A program made the position numbers and the translations under genes. Below the pieces are notes generated by a model, which saw only the letters and a program-made list of their open reading frames with translations, did no database searches and had not been told where the DNA came from. Positions 1-7,069 of a stretch of DNA of 16,088 nucleotides are shown here, one piece after another. Position 1 is the first letter of the stretch; every line of letters begins with the position of its first letter. The stretch is from WOZL01 sp041678645 (lineage in GTDB: Bacteria; Patescibacteriota; Dojkabacteria; SC72). The DNA is taken from NCBI GenBank assembly GCA_041678645.1, contig JBAYNT010000010.1, forward strand, positions 1-16,088. Reading direction: 5' to 3'.

Positions 1-859
1 ACAGTGTTTTACCAGATGTTGGCATAGTAATGTTGTATGCTCTAGCAAGTCTAGTAATACTATCCATTAATATAACGACATCTTCGCCCCACTCTACCAT
101 TCTTTCTGCTTTACTAAGCGCCATTTCCGCTACTTTACAGTTATGCTCTGGTAATTCGTCAAAGTTAGAAGCAAATACCTCTCCTTTAACAAATCTCCGC
201 ATGTCTGTAACCTCCTCTGGCCTTTCAGCTACTAACACAACCATTAATTTAGCTTTAGGATGATTTTTAGCAATACCAGCTGCAATATCTTTTAATAGGA
301 ATGTTTTACCTGCTTTAGGTGGAGAAACTATCATAGATCTCTGTCCAAAACCAATTGGAGAAAGCAAATCTATTATCCTTGTGGAAAGAACATCACTTGT
401 TGTTTCAAGCTTAATCTGCCTATTAGGGAATACTGGAGTCAATTTTCTAAACTGTGGTCTCTTTGGAGCCTCAGATGCAGGCTTACCGTAAACTTGGTCT
501 ACTCTTAAAAGACTGAGATATTTCTCCTTGTCCTTTGGGAGCCTAGCCGGACCTGTAACAAGATCACCTGTCTTGAGTCCAAACTTTTTAATCTGAGAAC
601 CAGATATATATACATCGTTTTCGCCCTCTAATACACCAGATGTTCTTAAAACTCCATGAGTTCCATCCTTTTGAACTTCTAAAAGTCCTTCAACATTAAT
701 ATATCCATCTTTCTCTGTCTTTTTCTTCAATACCTCTAAAAGCAACTCTCTTTTAAGAAGCTCTGTATAATTTTCTAATTTGAACTCTTCTGCTTCTTTT
801 CTCAGCTCAGCTAAACTCATACTCTCGTACTCTTGGATACTCTTAGTTTTCTTAATCAT
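1..859 (-). CDS. rho: Transcription termination factor Rho (N-terminal part, runs off the window)
   Basis: Rho is the hexameric RNA-dependent ATPase that terminates transcription. The gene begins at 859 and leaves the window at 1, so 286 codons are visible. Residues 14-47 form the small helical Rho N-terminal domain. Residues about 50-126 are the RNA-binding cold-shock-like domain (GYINVEGLLEVQ, then GVLRTSGVLEG). The ATPase core follows, with Walker A PPKAGKT at 180-186, the AERPEEVTDMRR block at 211-222 and Walker B VVILMDS at 261-267, followed by the Rho signature ITRLARAYN. No insert of the kind found in some actinobacterial Rho proteins is present. No Shine-Dalgarno sequence precedes the ATG. 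A promoter lies at 914-943, and a 10-codon reading frame overlaps the start. Family assignment is firm; the C-terminal third is outside the window. Confidence 0.97.
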   Translation of the reverse strand, partial: MIKKTKSIQEYESMSLAELRKEAEEFKLENYTELLKRELLLEVLKKKTEKDGYINVEGLLEVQKDGTHGVLRTSGVLEGENDVYISGSQIKKFGLKTGDLVTGPARLPKDKEKYLSLLRVDQVYGKPASEAPKRPQFRKLTPVFPNRQIKLETTSDVLSTRIIDLLSPIGFGQRSMIVSPPKAGKTFLLKDIAAGIAKNHPKAKLMVVLVAERPEEVTDMRRFVKGEVFASNFDELPEHNCKVAEMALSKAERMVEWGEDVVILMDSITRLARAYNITMPTSGKTL

Positions 860-884
860 AAAAATAAACGGGAAATTTAAACAT
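852..884 (-). CDS. Possible 10-codon leader peptide overlapping the rho start
   Basis: In the predicted rho 5' leader an ATG at 884-882 opens a 10-codon frame (MFKFPVYFYD) whose TAA stop (854-852) overlaps the rho ATG (859-857) in another frame. It has no Shine-Dalgarno sequence. Rho is autoregulated through its leader in Escherichia coli, which also has a leader peptide, so a coupling or attenuation role is conceivable. A frame this short can easily arise by chance. Confidence 0.25.
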   Translation of the reverse strand: MFKFPVYFYD

Positions 885-905
885 TTAGGCAATATCTGCC
901 TCTAA
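885..905 (-). promoter_or_regulatory. Hairpin at the 5' end of the rho mRNA
   Basis: The inverted repeat TTA-GGCA / TGCC-(TC)-TAA has a five-base loop. It falls immediately downstream of the predicted rho transcription start (about 907) and upstream of the 10-codon frame. It could stabilise the mRNA or take part in leader regulation. Only the sequence pairing supports it. Confidence 0.4.
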
Positions 906-913
906 TCTATGTC

Positions 914-943
914 AGTATAACTGAAAAAAGTTTTGAAAGTCAA
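914..943 (-). promoter_or_regulatory. rho promoter
   Basis: The minus strand shows TTGACT (943-938), an 18-base spacer and TATACT (919-914), a good sigma-70-type match. The predicted start is near 907, giving a leader of about 48 nt. The promoter sits directly after the terminator of the upstream ncRNA, so rho would be an independent transcription unit. Confidence 0.7.
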
Positions 944-952
944 TGATTAGAG

Positions 953-984
953 AAAAAGGGATCGGTACTGCCCCAACCGACCCC
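953..984 (-). terminator. Intrinsic terminator of the upstream ncRNA
   Basis: On the minus strand GGGGTCGGT (984-976) pairs with ACCGATCCC (966-958): nine base pairs including one G-U, around a nine-base loop. TTTTT (957-953) follows at once. No convincing protein gene ends just before it, so a transcript made between radA and rho must use it. Confidence 0.8.
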
Positions 985-1202
985 GGTCCCTTCCCACTAA
1001 GATATAGTGCAAAGAAATCGAAATGCATTATTTATAAATGCATCCCCTCTCTCTATCCTTAGACTCAGATGAATTGTGTTCCCCGAGCCCAGGGACAGAG
1101 AGATGGTAACTGGTTCTTACTCTTGTCCTTTTGCCCAGAAGTGTTTGTGACACTCCAGACAAAGGGAGAAAAGTAAGATATCCACATATAAAGTACTAAA
1201 TA
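953..1202 (-). ncRNA. Candidate structured non-coding RNA, about 250 nt, family not recognised
   Basis: A perfect consensus promoter (1209-1238) predicts a start near 1202, and an intrinsic terminator ends the transcript near 953. Between them the RNA can fold compactly. A closing stem pairs 1183-1189 with 1002-1009, with one bulged base. Hairpin A spans 1172-1177/1116-1121 and continues inward to a GGAGTGU/ACACUUC stem with a CACAA loop. Hairpin B pairs 1093-1103 with 1048-1058 over 11 base pairs. Hairpin C pairs 1037-1043 with 1023-1029. I searched for the conserved cores of tmRNA, RNase P RNA and SRP RNA and did not find them. A 6S-like role is not excluded but there is no single long hairpin. 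A 64-codon frame (1259-1065) crosses the same DNA, but it begins at TTG upstream of the promoter and reads through promoter and stems. Confidence 0.65.
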
Positions 1203-1208
1203 TAATAT

Positions 1209-1238
1209 ATTATACCTCCAGCCAATCATAATTGTCAA
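1209..1238 (-). promoter_or_regulatory. Perfect consensus promoter of the ncRNA
   Basis: The minus strand reads TTGACA (1238-1233), an 18-base spacer and TATAAT (1214-1209). Both hexamers are exact consensus, the strongest promoter in the window, which fits an abundant small RNA. The predicted start is near 1202. Confidence 0.8.
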
Positions 1239-1433
1239 CCCTATATAAACAATCCACAATATAGGATAAGTGACCTCTGCCCTCTTAGTAGCCGTATATA
1301 CAAGAGCTTCTAGTCTCCTAATGTTACGATTCTCCAGGTGCCTCGTCGTTGTTACGATTCTTGTGGTTAACTATAATGGCGAACAGGTACCCACAGCTCA
1401 CTCTTCAATATTTTTAAAAAGAACTAAACGAGC
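1239..1433. other. Intergenic region between radA and the ncRNA promoter, no gene seen
   Basis: About 195 bases follow the radA stop. They contain an 11-base direct repeat, GTTACGATTCT at 1323-1333 and 1351-1361 (28-base period), and an open but start-less minus-strand frame that runs on into the ncRNA. No clear terminator for radA is visible, so radA transcripts may run on toward the ncRNA terminator at 953-984. Confidence 0.5.
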
Positions 1434-2792
1434 TTAGAGCTTATTAAGAAAGGAGACCTTCTTCACTTGAATTTTCCCTTTCTTGACTTGAGATCTACCT
1501 ATTATCGCAGTCTTGTACCCCACTCTTTCTGATTCCCTTAATACAGTGCCCAAACCCCATGAGCCTCTAACTTCCCCTGTAAGGCCTACTTCACCAAAAT
1601 ATATAGTACTGCTGTCTAAAATTTCATCTTTTGAGGCAGATTTTATAGCTGCACAAACAGCCAAATCTAATGCTGGATCTGAAATACTTAATCCACCTAC
1701 GACATTAACATATACATCCCTATTACCCAAGAAACAGCCTCCTCTTCTTGTTAATACAGCACAAAGCATATCCAATCTGGGCTTTTTAATACCATTAGCA
1801 ACTCTTTTGAGTGGCCCAGAAAAACCCCCCTCATCCCTTTCTGAAACTAATGCCTGCACCTCAACGAAAACGGTCCTTGAACCTTGAAGTACTGCGCCAA
1901 TCGCACTACCAGAGACCTTATGGGTATCCTCTAAAAATACCAAAGATGGATTGACAACCTCTTTAAGACCGTAGCTACCCATCTCAAAGACCCCTATTTC
2001 GTTTGTGGAACCATACCGGTTTTTCATTCCTCTTAAAATACGATATTGATTAAATTGTTCTCCTTCTATATACAGCACAGCATCTACAATATGCTCAAGG
2101 ATTTTTGGTCCGGCTACATTCCCCATTTTGTTAATTTGACCAACTATGAATATTGGCGTAGCTGTTTGTTTAGCTACCCTAGTTAGTACGGTACCGGATA
2201 TTCGAACTTGAGAGATGCTACCGACAAAACCCCGAGAAGATTCTGATGATACACTTTGTATTGAATCCACGATTACTAAATCAAAACCTTTTGCTTCTAT
2301 CAAAGCCGTTATCTCATCAACGTCTGTACTCTCTGTAACAAGCAAATTGTCAAATTTTTTGCTAGATTTGCCACCACTTACCCTGTCGAGTCGAGAGTAA
2401 AGTTGTGATGGAGACTCTTCTCCACAAACATATAGCACTTCTTTACCATCTTTCACCATATTTAATGCAACCTGAAGGAGAATAGTGGATTTCCCTATAC
2501 CAGGCTCACCACTTATGAGCACTACTTCGCCACCAACTAGCCCTCCTCCTAATACTCGATCTAATTCACCATACCCTGTGCTTAAGCGCTCCTTGTGTGA
2601 TTTACTAGAGGATGTGATATTGAACTTAGTTATTGGCTTATAGTTAGGTGGTTTTTTCTTCCCACTTTTATCTACTTGAGAGGGCTTAATCTGGTCCTCT
2701 AGCTCTTCAAAAGTCCCCCATTCTCCACAGGAAGGGCATTTTCCTGACCATCTAAGAAATTCTGACTCACAGCTACTACATATATATTTCAT
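1434..2792 (-). CDS. radA: DNA repair protein RadA (Sms)
   Basis: RadA is a RecA-like hexameric ATPase that drives branch migration in recombination. The 452 residues match the usual family length (about 455-460). An N-terminal zinc finger has Cys5, Cys8, Cys19 and Cys22. Walker A is GEPGIGKST at 95-103, Walker B is LVIVDS at 172-177, and the RadA-specific KNRYG motif is at 257-261. The C-terminal part from about 290 is the Lon-protease-like domain that lacks proteolytic function in this family. The ATG lies three bases after the clpC stop, so the two genes form an operon, a pairing also known from Firmicutes. There is no Shine-Dalgarno sequence before the ATG, which suggests translational coupling to clpC. 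No deviation from family motifs was seen. Confidence 0.97.
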   Translation of the reverse strand: MKYICSSCESEFLRWSGKCPSCGEWGTFEELEDQIKPSQVDKSGKKKPPNYKPITKFNITSSSKSHKERLSTGYGELDRVLGGGLVGGEVVLISGEPGIGKSTILLQVALNMVKDGKEVLYVCGEESPSQLYSRLDRVSGGKSSKKFDNLLVTESTDVDEITALIEAKGFDLVIVDSIQSVSSESSRGFVGSISQVRISGTVLTRVAKQTATPIFIVGQINKMGNVAGPKILEHIVDAVLYIEGEQFNQYRILRGMKNRYGSTNEIGVFEMGSYGLKEVVNPSLVFLEDTHKVSGSAIGAVLQGSRTVFVEVQALVSERDEGGFSGPLKRVANGIKKPRLDMLCAVLTRRGGCFLGNRDVYVNVVGGLSISDPALDLAVCAAIKSASKDEILDSSTIYFGEVGLTGEVRGSWGLGTVLRESERVGYKTAIIGRSQVKKGKIQVKKVSFLNKL

Positions 2793-2795
2793 GCT

Positions 2796-5291
2796 TTATT
2801 TTATAATAATTATCTTGCCTTTTTCTACATCTAGTTTTATTTCTTTAATTACTTTTTCATTTTTCACTTCATGCTCTAACAAATGATCTGCTAAAACATT
2901 TTCCACACTATCTTGTATTACTCGTCTTAGTGGCCTTGCTCCATACTCTTCGCTAAACCCCTCATTTACAACATAGGTTGTCAGCTTAGGGCTTAAACTA
3001 ACCTTTATTCCCTGATCCTCTAATCTTCTATTTAGCTCTAAGGTAAGAAGTTTTACAATCTTTCTAGCATCTTTTCTATTTAGGGCTCGAAATATCACAA
3101 CATCATCTAATCTATTTATTAATTCTGGCCTTAAAGTATTCTTGAGCTCAGAGAGCAGGCTTTCTTTCATACTATCGTATGCATCATCGATATCCTCGTC
3201 GTCTCTCTGATTCTTACTAGATGCAAATCCCAGTATCTTATCTTTACTAATCTCTTCTGCACCAATATTGGAGGTAAGTATTATTATGGTGTTTTTAAAG
3301 TTAACAGTTCGACCTTTACCATCAGTTAAATGCCCATACTCTAATATCTGTAAAAGTAGGTTCAATACATCTCCATGAGCCTTCTCTATCTCATCAAAAA
3401 GTATTACACTGTGCGGATTTCTCCTAACTTCCTCCGTTAATCTACCACCCTCTCTGTAGCCGACATATCCGGGAGGCGAGCCAATTAGTTTTGATACACT
3501 GTGACCCTCCATTAACTCACTCATATCTATTTGTATTAACCTATCCTCATTACCGAAAAGCTCTCTCGTTAGAACTTTAGCTAATTCTGTTTTACCTACA
3601 CCTGTAGGCCCTAAAAAGAGGAACGAAGCCCAAGGTCTATTCTCATCAGAAATGCCTGTCCTAGCACGCTTAATCGCATTAGATACAGCCTCTACCGCCT
3701 CCTCTTGGCCTATTACTACCCTATTAAGTTCACTCTCTAATTTGAGTAAAGCATTCTTCTCTTTGCTACCTAGCGTATTAAGTGGAATACCTGTCCATTT
3801 TGATACGACATCCCTTACATCATCAACATCAACCCTGTTGTTCATCCTCTTCTTACTTCGTTCGCACTCCTTTTCTAATTTTTCAATTTTTTGCTCTAAT
3901 TCCTCTTCTTCTATATGTAATTTCTCTGCTTTTTCCATATTTCCTTTCGTTATCTCTTCTCTTTTAACGCTTTTTATCGTTCGAAGACGGTTAATAAGGT
4001 CTGAAAGTATCTGAAAGTTTCCCTCAATCTCTATTCGTTTAGTAGCACATGCTTCATCAAGTAAATCTATTGCTTTGTCTGGTAAATATCGATTGCTAAC
4101 GTACCTATCAGAGAGTTTTGTTGCAACTTTTACGGCTTCATTACTAATATTAATGTTGTGATGAGACTCTAGTATAACTTTTATGTTTTTTAGAATTTCT
4201 AGGGTGTCTTCCACAGAGGCTTCCTCTAGTTTAAGTGGCTGGAATCTCCTAGCTAAGGCATTATCCTCCTCTATGTACATGCTGTATTCTTCTGTGGTTG
4301 TGGCCCCTATACACCTGAAATCATCTTTTAATAGGGCTGGTTTAAGTATAGAGGCAATATCAGCAGAGCTACCCGGAATCCCAGAAGAAAGGATGTTATG
4401 GATTTCATCTATAAAGAGTATGGTATTACTATCCTCTACAACTTCGCTGATAATATTCATAACCTTTTCTTCCACATCTCCTCGCATTCTACTTCCTGCC
4501 ATTATAGATGCAACATCTAGTAGAACTATCCTCATGTCCCTAAGTGATGGAGGTACTTTGCCATCAGCTATCCTTTGAGCCAAACCCTCCACCAAGACAG
4601 TCTTTCCTACACCGGCTTCACCGATTATCATAGGGTTGTTCTTGTTTCTTCTACTCAATATCTTGATTAAAGTATCAAGCTCCTCTTCTCTTCCAATCAC
4701 TGGATCTAATCTTCCTTCCTCTGCGAGTACTACCAAATCTATACCTATATTTTCTATGATACTCTCTTCTCCACTGCCATCGATCTGTCCATGTATTTCT
4801 GGTTTAGAGAGAATACCCAGTGGGTACATAGCAAATTCCCCTAACTTCTTTCTAAAGTTTCTACTATCCAGTTTATACTTCTTCAATTCTTCCTTAAGTG
4901 ACATTTCACTTGTTAATATGCCCAAGAGGATATGCTCTGTCCCTACATATACATGTGATAATTTAGAAGACCAATCGTATGCTCTCCTTAGTACATCTTG
5001 TGTGCTTTTGCTCAGTATAATATCTCTTGATTTCTTACCATTAGTAGTTATTTCAATATCGCTTCCATCTAATATCTTACTTAATAGCTGATCAGTTGAG
5101 ATATTCATGTCTTCTATAGCTCTTCTAGCTAAAGATTCCCTGTTTAAAAGGATACCTACTAATAGATATTTAGGTGTTATTTCTTCCGAGTCAAAGTGTT
5201 CTGCAACTATGCCCGCATTTCGCAATGCAATACGAGAGTTTTTACTTAGTCTAGAAAGAATAGATTGTTCTGTTTTAATAATATTTCTCAT
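2796..5291 (-). CDS. clpC: ClpC-type AAA+ unfoldase, partner of ClpP
   Basis: This is a Hsp100 ATPase that unfolds proteins for degradation by ClpP. Residues 1-150 are the double Clp N-domain. AAA domain D1 has Walker A GEAGVGKT (224-231) and Walker B ILFIDE (291-296). A short coiled-coil middle region (about 430-485) is typical of ClpC and much shorter than that of ClpB. D2 has GPTGVGKT (561-568), the pore loop GSPPGYVGY (604-612), Walker B VILFDE (629-634) and arginine finger R727. The LGF at 687-689 fits the ClpP-docking loop. At 831 residues the length is normal for ClpC. One oddity is that the D1 pore loop reads AGSRMRGDVEE, with Met where an aromatic Tyr is usual. The start is fixed by the N-domain, and a -10 box six bases upstream suggests leaderless mRNA. 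First gene of the clpC-radA operon. Confidence 0.95.
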   Translation of the reverse strand: MRNIIKTEQSILSRLSKNSRIALRNAGIVAEHFDSEEITPKYLLVGILLNRESLARRAIEDMNISTDQLLSKILDGSDIEITTNGKKSRDIILSKSTQDVLRRAYDWSSKLSHVYVGTEHILLGILTSEMSLKEELKKYKLDSRNFRKKLGEFAMYPLGILSKPEIHGQIDGSGEESIIENIGIDLVVLAEEGRLDPVIGREEELDTLIKILSRRNKNNPMIIGEAGVGKTVLVEGLAQRIADGKVPPSLRDMRIVLLDVASIMAGSRMRGDVEEKVMNIISEVVEDSNTILFIDEIHNILSSGIPGSSADIASILKPALLKDDFRCIGATTTEEYSMYIEEDNALARRFQPLKLEEASVEDTLEILKNIKVILESHHNINISNEAVKVATKLSDRYVSNRYLPDKAIDLLDEACATKRIEIEGNFQILSDLINRLRTIKSVKREEITKGNMEKAEKLHIEEEELEQKIEKLEKECERSKKRMNNRVDVDDVRDVVSKWTGIPLNTLGSKEKNALLKLESELNRVVIGQEEAVEAVSNAIKRARTGISDENRPWASFLFLGPTGVGKTELAKVLTRELFGNEDRLIQIDMSELMEGHSVSKLIGSPPGYVGYREGGRLTEEVRRNPHSVILFDEIEKAHGDVLNLLLQILEYGHLTDGKGRTVNFKNTIIILTSNIGAEEISKDKILGFASSKNQRDDEDIDDAYDSMKESLLSELKNTLRPELINRLDDVVIFRALNRKDARKIVKLLTLELNRRLEDQGIKVSLSPKLTTYVVNEGFSEEYGARPLRRVIQDSVENVLADHLLEHEVKNEKVIKEIKLDVEKGKIIIIK

Positions 5292-5297
5292 ATCTCT

Positions 5298-5308
5298 ATT
5301 ATACCAAA
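5298..5308 (-). promoter_or_regulatory. Extended -10 promoter of clpC, predicted leaderless
   Basis: The minus strand reads TGG-TATAAT (TATAAT at 5303-5298, preceded by TG) and then six bases before the ATG at 5291. Initiation seven bases after the -10 box would start the mRNA at the A of the start codon. No good -35 box is present, which fits an extended -10 promoter. No CIRCE-like or CtsR-like operator was recognised. Confidence 0.6.
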
Positions 5309-5362
5309 TGTTACAGTAGTTCAGATTATCTTATAAGGACATGAGAAAACTAAGGTTGAATA

Positions 5363-5391
5363 GAAAAGAGGGACAACCTGCCCCTCTTTTT
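5363..5391 (-). terminator. Terminator after the S1 gene
   Basis: The inverted repeat AAAAGAGGG / CCCTCTTTT (5364-5372 and 5382-5390) has a nine-base loop. On the minus strand it lies 18 bases after the rpsA stop and carries its own T run (TTTT). Because A and T runs flank both sides it could work in both directions, but only rpsA ends here. Confidence 0.85.
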
Positions 5392-5408
5392 AATATTCAA
5401 AAGATATA

Positions 5409-6644
5409 CTACTTAATTTCTTCTGTAATAGCTTCTTCTACAGCCTCAGAAAGCTCTTCTTCAGAAAGTGCCTCCCTAGCTTCGGTAACTTTATCCTTCT
5501 TCTGATCTACTGCTTTGAGACTTAATCCTAAGTGCCTTTCAGTTGAAGAAATTGATAAAATCTTAACCTTAACCTCATCTCCAGCAGTAACAATATCTGC
5601 AGGGTTATTAACCAATTTATCAGATAGCTCTGAAATATGTATAAGGCCATTTAGACCCTGACCAATTCTCACAAAAGCTCCATAAGGCACAACTTTTTGC
5701 ACCTCTCCTTCTACAATATCTCCAACCTTATACTGAGATATCGCCTCAGACCATGGGTCTTTTTGTAATCTCTTTACAGAATAAGCTACTCTCTTTCCTC
5801 CATCAGAGATGCCTATAACCATAACATCTATCTCATTACCAACCTTGTAAAGGTTTCCTACATCCTCAACCTTGTCCCATGACAACTCTGAAAGATGTAC
5901 TAACCCCTCAAGACCTTGACCATTAACAAATATACCGTATGGAGTAATACCACTTACAGTACCTTTTAAGACATCTCCCTCTTGGGTCTTTCTCAAAGTA
6001 GCATCTCTTTGCTCAGTGTCTCCCTCTTGAGTTACCCTCTTTTCGGAAAGGATAATTCTGTTTTTCTCCCTATCTAATTCGATAATTCGGGTCTCAATCT
6101 TCTCTCCAATTAAAGAGTTCAACCTCTTTTGAACTTTAGAAGAGATGTCCTTGCCTACCTGCCTAACACCACTGGAATAAATCCTAGTAGCATCTAACTG
6201 TGAAGTTGGTATAAAGCCTCTAATCCCTTGGCTAATCTCAACGATAAGACCACCATTATTTGCCTCAACAACAACTGTTTCGACAACGTCATTCTCCTCC
6301 TTTGCCTTCTCTAGGCTAATCCAAGCACTAGCTTGCTGTGTCCTTCTGATAGATAAGATCAATTGACCTTCATCATCCTCCGGCTTAACAACATATACTA
6401 ATACTTTATCTCCTGGCTTTAGTTTAGTCCAATCTAAAGTCTCGCTTTTAAGCTCTCTACCAGCAACGATACCTTCAGATTTGTATCCGATGTCAACGAT
6501 TATTAGTCCTTCTCTGACATCTACTACAGTTCCTTCTACTATTTCACCTTTGGAGAATTGTTTTATTTGTTTAGACTTATCGTCTAAATACTCATCTAAC
6601 TGTGAATAAAGCTCCTTATTCACATCTAATTCTTTTTTTGCCAT
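5409..6644 (-). CDS. rpsA: Ribosomal protein S1 (four S1 domains)
   Basis: S1 binds mRNA on the 30S subunit and helps initiation, which matters here because few genes have a Shine-Dalgarno sequence. Four S1 (OB-fold) repeats are visible at about residues 31-102, 117-204, 220-292 and 305-378. Repeats 3 and 4 carry the classic GTVSGITPYGIFV and GEVQKVVPYGAFV openings and the HLSELSW / HISELSD cores. The last 30 residues are acidic and probably disordered. At 411 residues it is a four-domain form, shorter than the six-domain E. coli protein but common in other phyla. It has its own promoter at 6715-6723, a leader of about 64 nt with no strong Shine-Dalgarno sequence, and a terminator just after the stop. 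A general RNA-binding role as a non-ribosomal S1-repeat protein is less likely. Confidence 0.92.
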   Translation of the reverse strand: MAKKELDVNKELYSQLDEYLDDKSKQIKQFSKGEIVEGTVVDVREGLIIVDIGYKSEGIVAGRELKSETLDWTKLKPGDKVLVYVVKPEDDEGQLILSIRRTQQASAWISLEKAKEENDVVETVVVEANNGGLIVEISQGIRGFIPTSQLDATRIYSSGVRQVGKDISSKVQKRLNSLIGEKIETRIIELDREKNRIILSEKRVTQEGDTEQRDATLRKTQEGDVLKGTVSGITPYGIFVNGQGLEGLVHLSELSWDKVEDVGNLYKVGNEIDVMVIGISDGGKRVAYSVKRLQKDPWSEAISQYKVGDIVEGEVQKVVPYGAFVRIGQGLNGLIHISELSDKLVNNPADIVTAGDEVKVKILSISSTERHLGLSLKAVDQKKDKVTEAREALSEEELSEAVEEAITEEIK

Positions 6645-6714
6645 ATATTTAATTTGATATCATCTCTTGCAGTAAAGAATAGATATACAACTAAGATTAA
6701 TTAACTGCAGTTGG

Positions 6715-6748
6715 ATTATAGCACAAAAGACCGAAGCTGTGCTACAAT
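6715..6748. promoter_or_regulatory. Divergent back-to-back extended -10 promoters inside an inverted repeat
   Basis: TAGCACA (6719-6725) and TGTGCTA (6738-6744) form a perfect 7-base inverted repeat separated by 12 bases. Leftward, the minus strand reads TGTGC-TATAAT (TATAAT at 6720-6715) and drives rpsA. Rightward, the plus strand reads TGTGC-TACAAT (TACAAT at 6743-6748) and ends five bases before an ATG at 6754. Neither direction has a good -35 box. The two polymerases would occupy overlapping DNA, so the promoters should exclude each other. The repeat could also be a repressor operator. Confidence 0.6.
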
Positions 6749-6753
6749 AGAGC

Positions 6754-7043
6754 ATGGTAAACGAAGGCCCATATGTAGATGAAAGGGCAAACCAAATAGC
6801 AGAACAATGCCTCGACAACCTGTGGGCCACCTATCCATCAATCCGGACAAGATAGAGCAAGGGCAGAAAACTTTAACAGCAGGATTAGTTGAAAGGCTCT
6901 CAACAAAAGGTGCTCTGGGAAGGTGGACAAGCAATATAATATCTATGTATTTAAGACACGAAAAAGCACAACAAGTTTTGTCAAAATGCCATACGAAAGA
7001 CGATTGGGGAATACTAAACTATTTGCCAGAACCTCAAGCATAA
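6754..7043 (+). pseudogene. Small plus-strand gene of unknown function, apparently frameshifted
   Basis: The only protein-coding gene candidate on the plus strand. An ATG at 6754, five bases after a -10 box, opens a 33-codon frame (MVNEGPYVDERANQIAEQCL and so on) that stops at 6855. A second frame, one base back, runs from an ATG at 6807 to a TAA at 7043 (78 codons, ending NYLPEPQA). Joining them near 6840 would give one soluble protein of about 96 residues, largely helical and mildly charged, with no membrane segment. Either the gene is broken, the assembly has a one-base error, or the 78-codon protein is made alone. No slippery heptamer for programmed frameshifting is obvious. The end is convergent with nth, nine bases away. 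No family was recognised. Confidence 0.5.
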
Positions 7044-7047
7044 GGTT

Positions 7048-7069
7048 GCAGATCACATCTTATATCTGC
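7048..7069. terminator. Inverted repeat between convergent genes, weak terminator candidate
   Basis: GCAGAT (7048-7053) and ATCTGC (7064-7069) form a six-base-pair stem with a ten-base loop, overlapping the nth stop codon and lying just after the plus-strand stop at 7043. No T run follows on either strand, so it is at best a weak bidirectional terminator or an mRNA end-stabilising hairpin. Confidence 0.3.

Noticed and set aside
1065..1259. A 64-codon minus-strand frame with a hydrophobic N-terminus that could be read as a small membrane protein.
   Set aside because: It starts at TTG upstream of a perfect promoter, its hydrophobic part is the AT-rich promoter DNA itself, and the rest covers strong RNA stems. 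An ncRNA explains the region better.
1323..1361. Two copies of GTTACGATTCT as a possible CRISPR or iteron array.
   Set aside because: Only two short copies with a 17-base gap; too few for an array or origin.
7053..7055. TGA at the end of nth as a possible recoded sense codon (as in some CPR lineages).
   Set aside because: Reading through gives only 12 more codons with no cysteine cluster, and no other gene needs TGA recoding.
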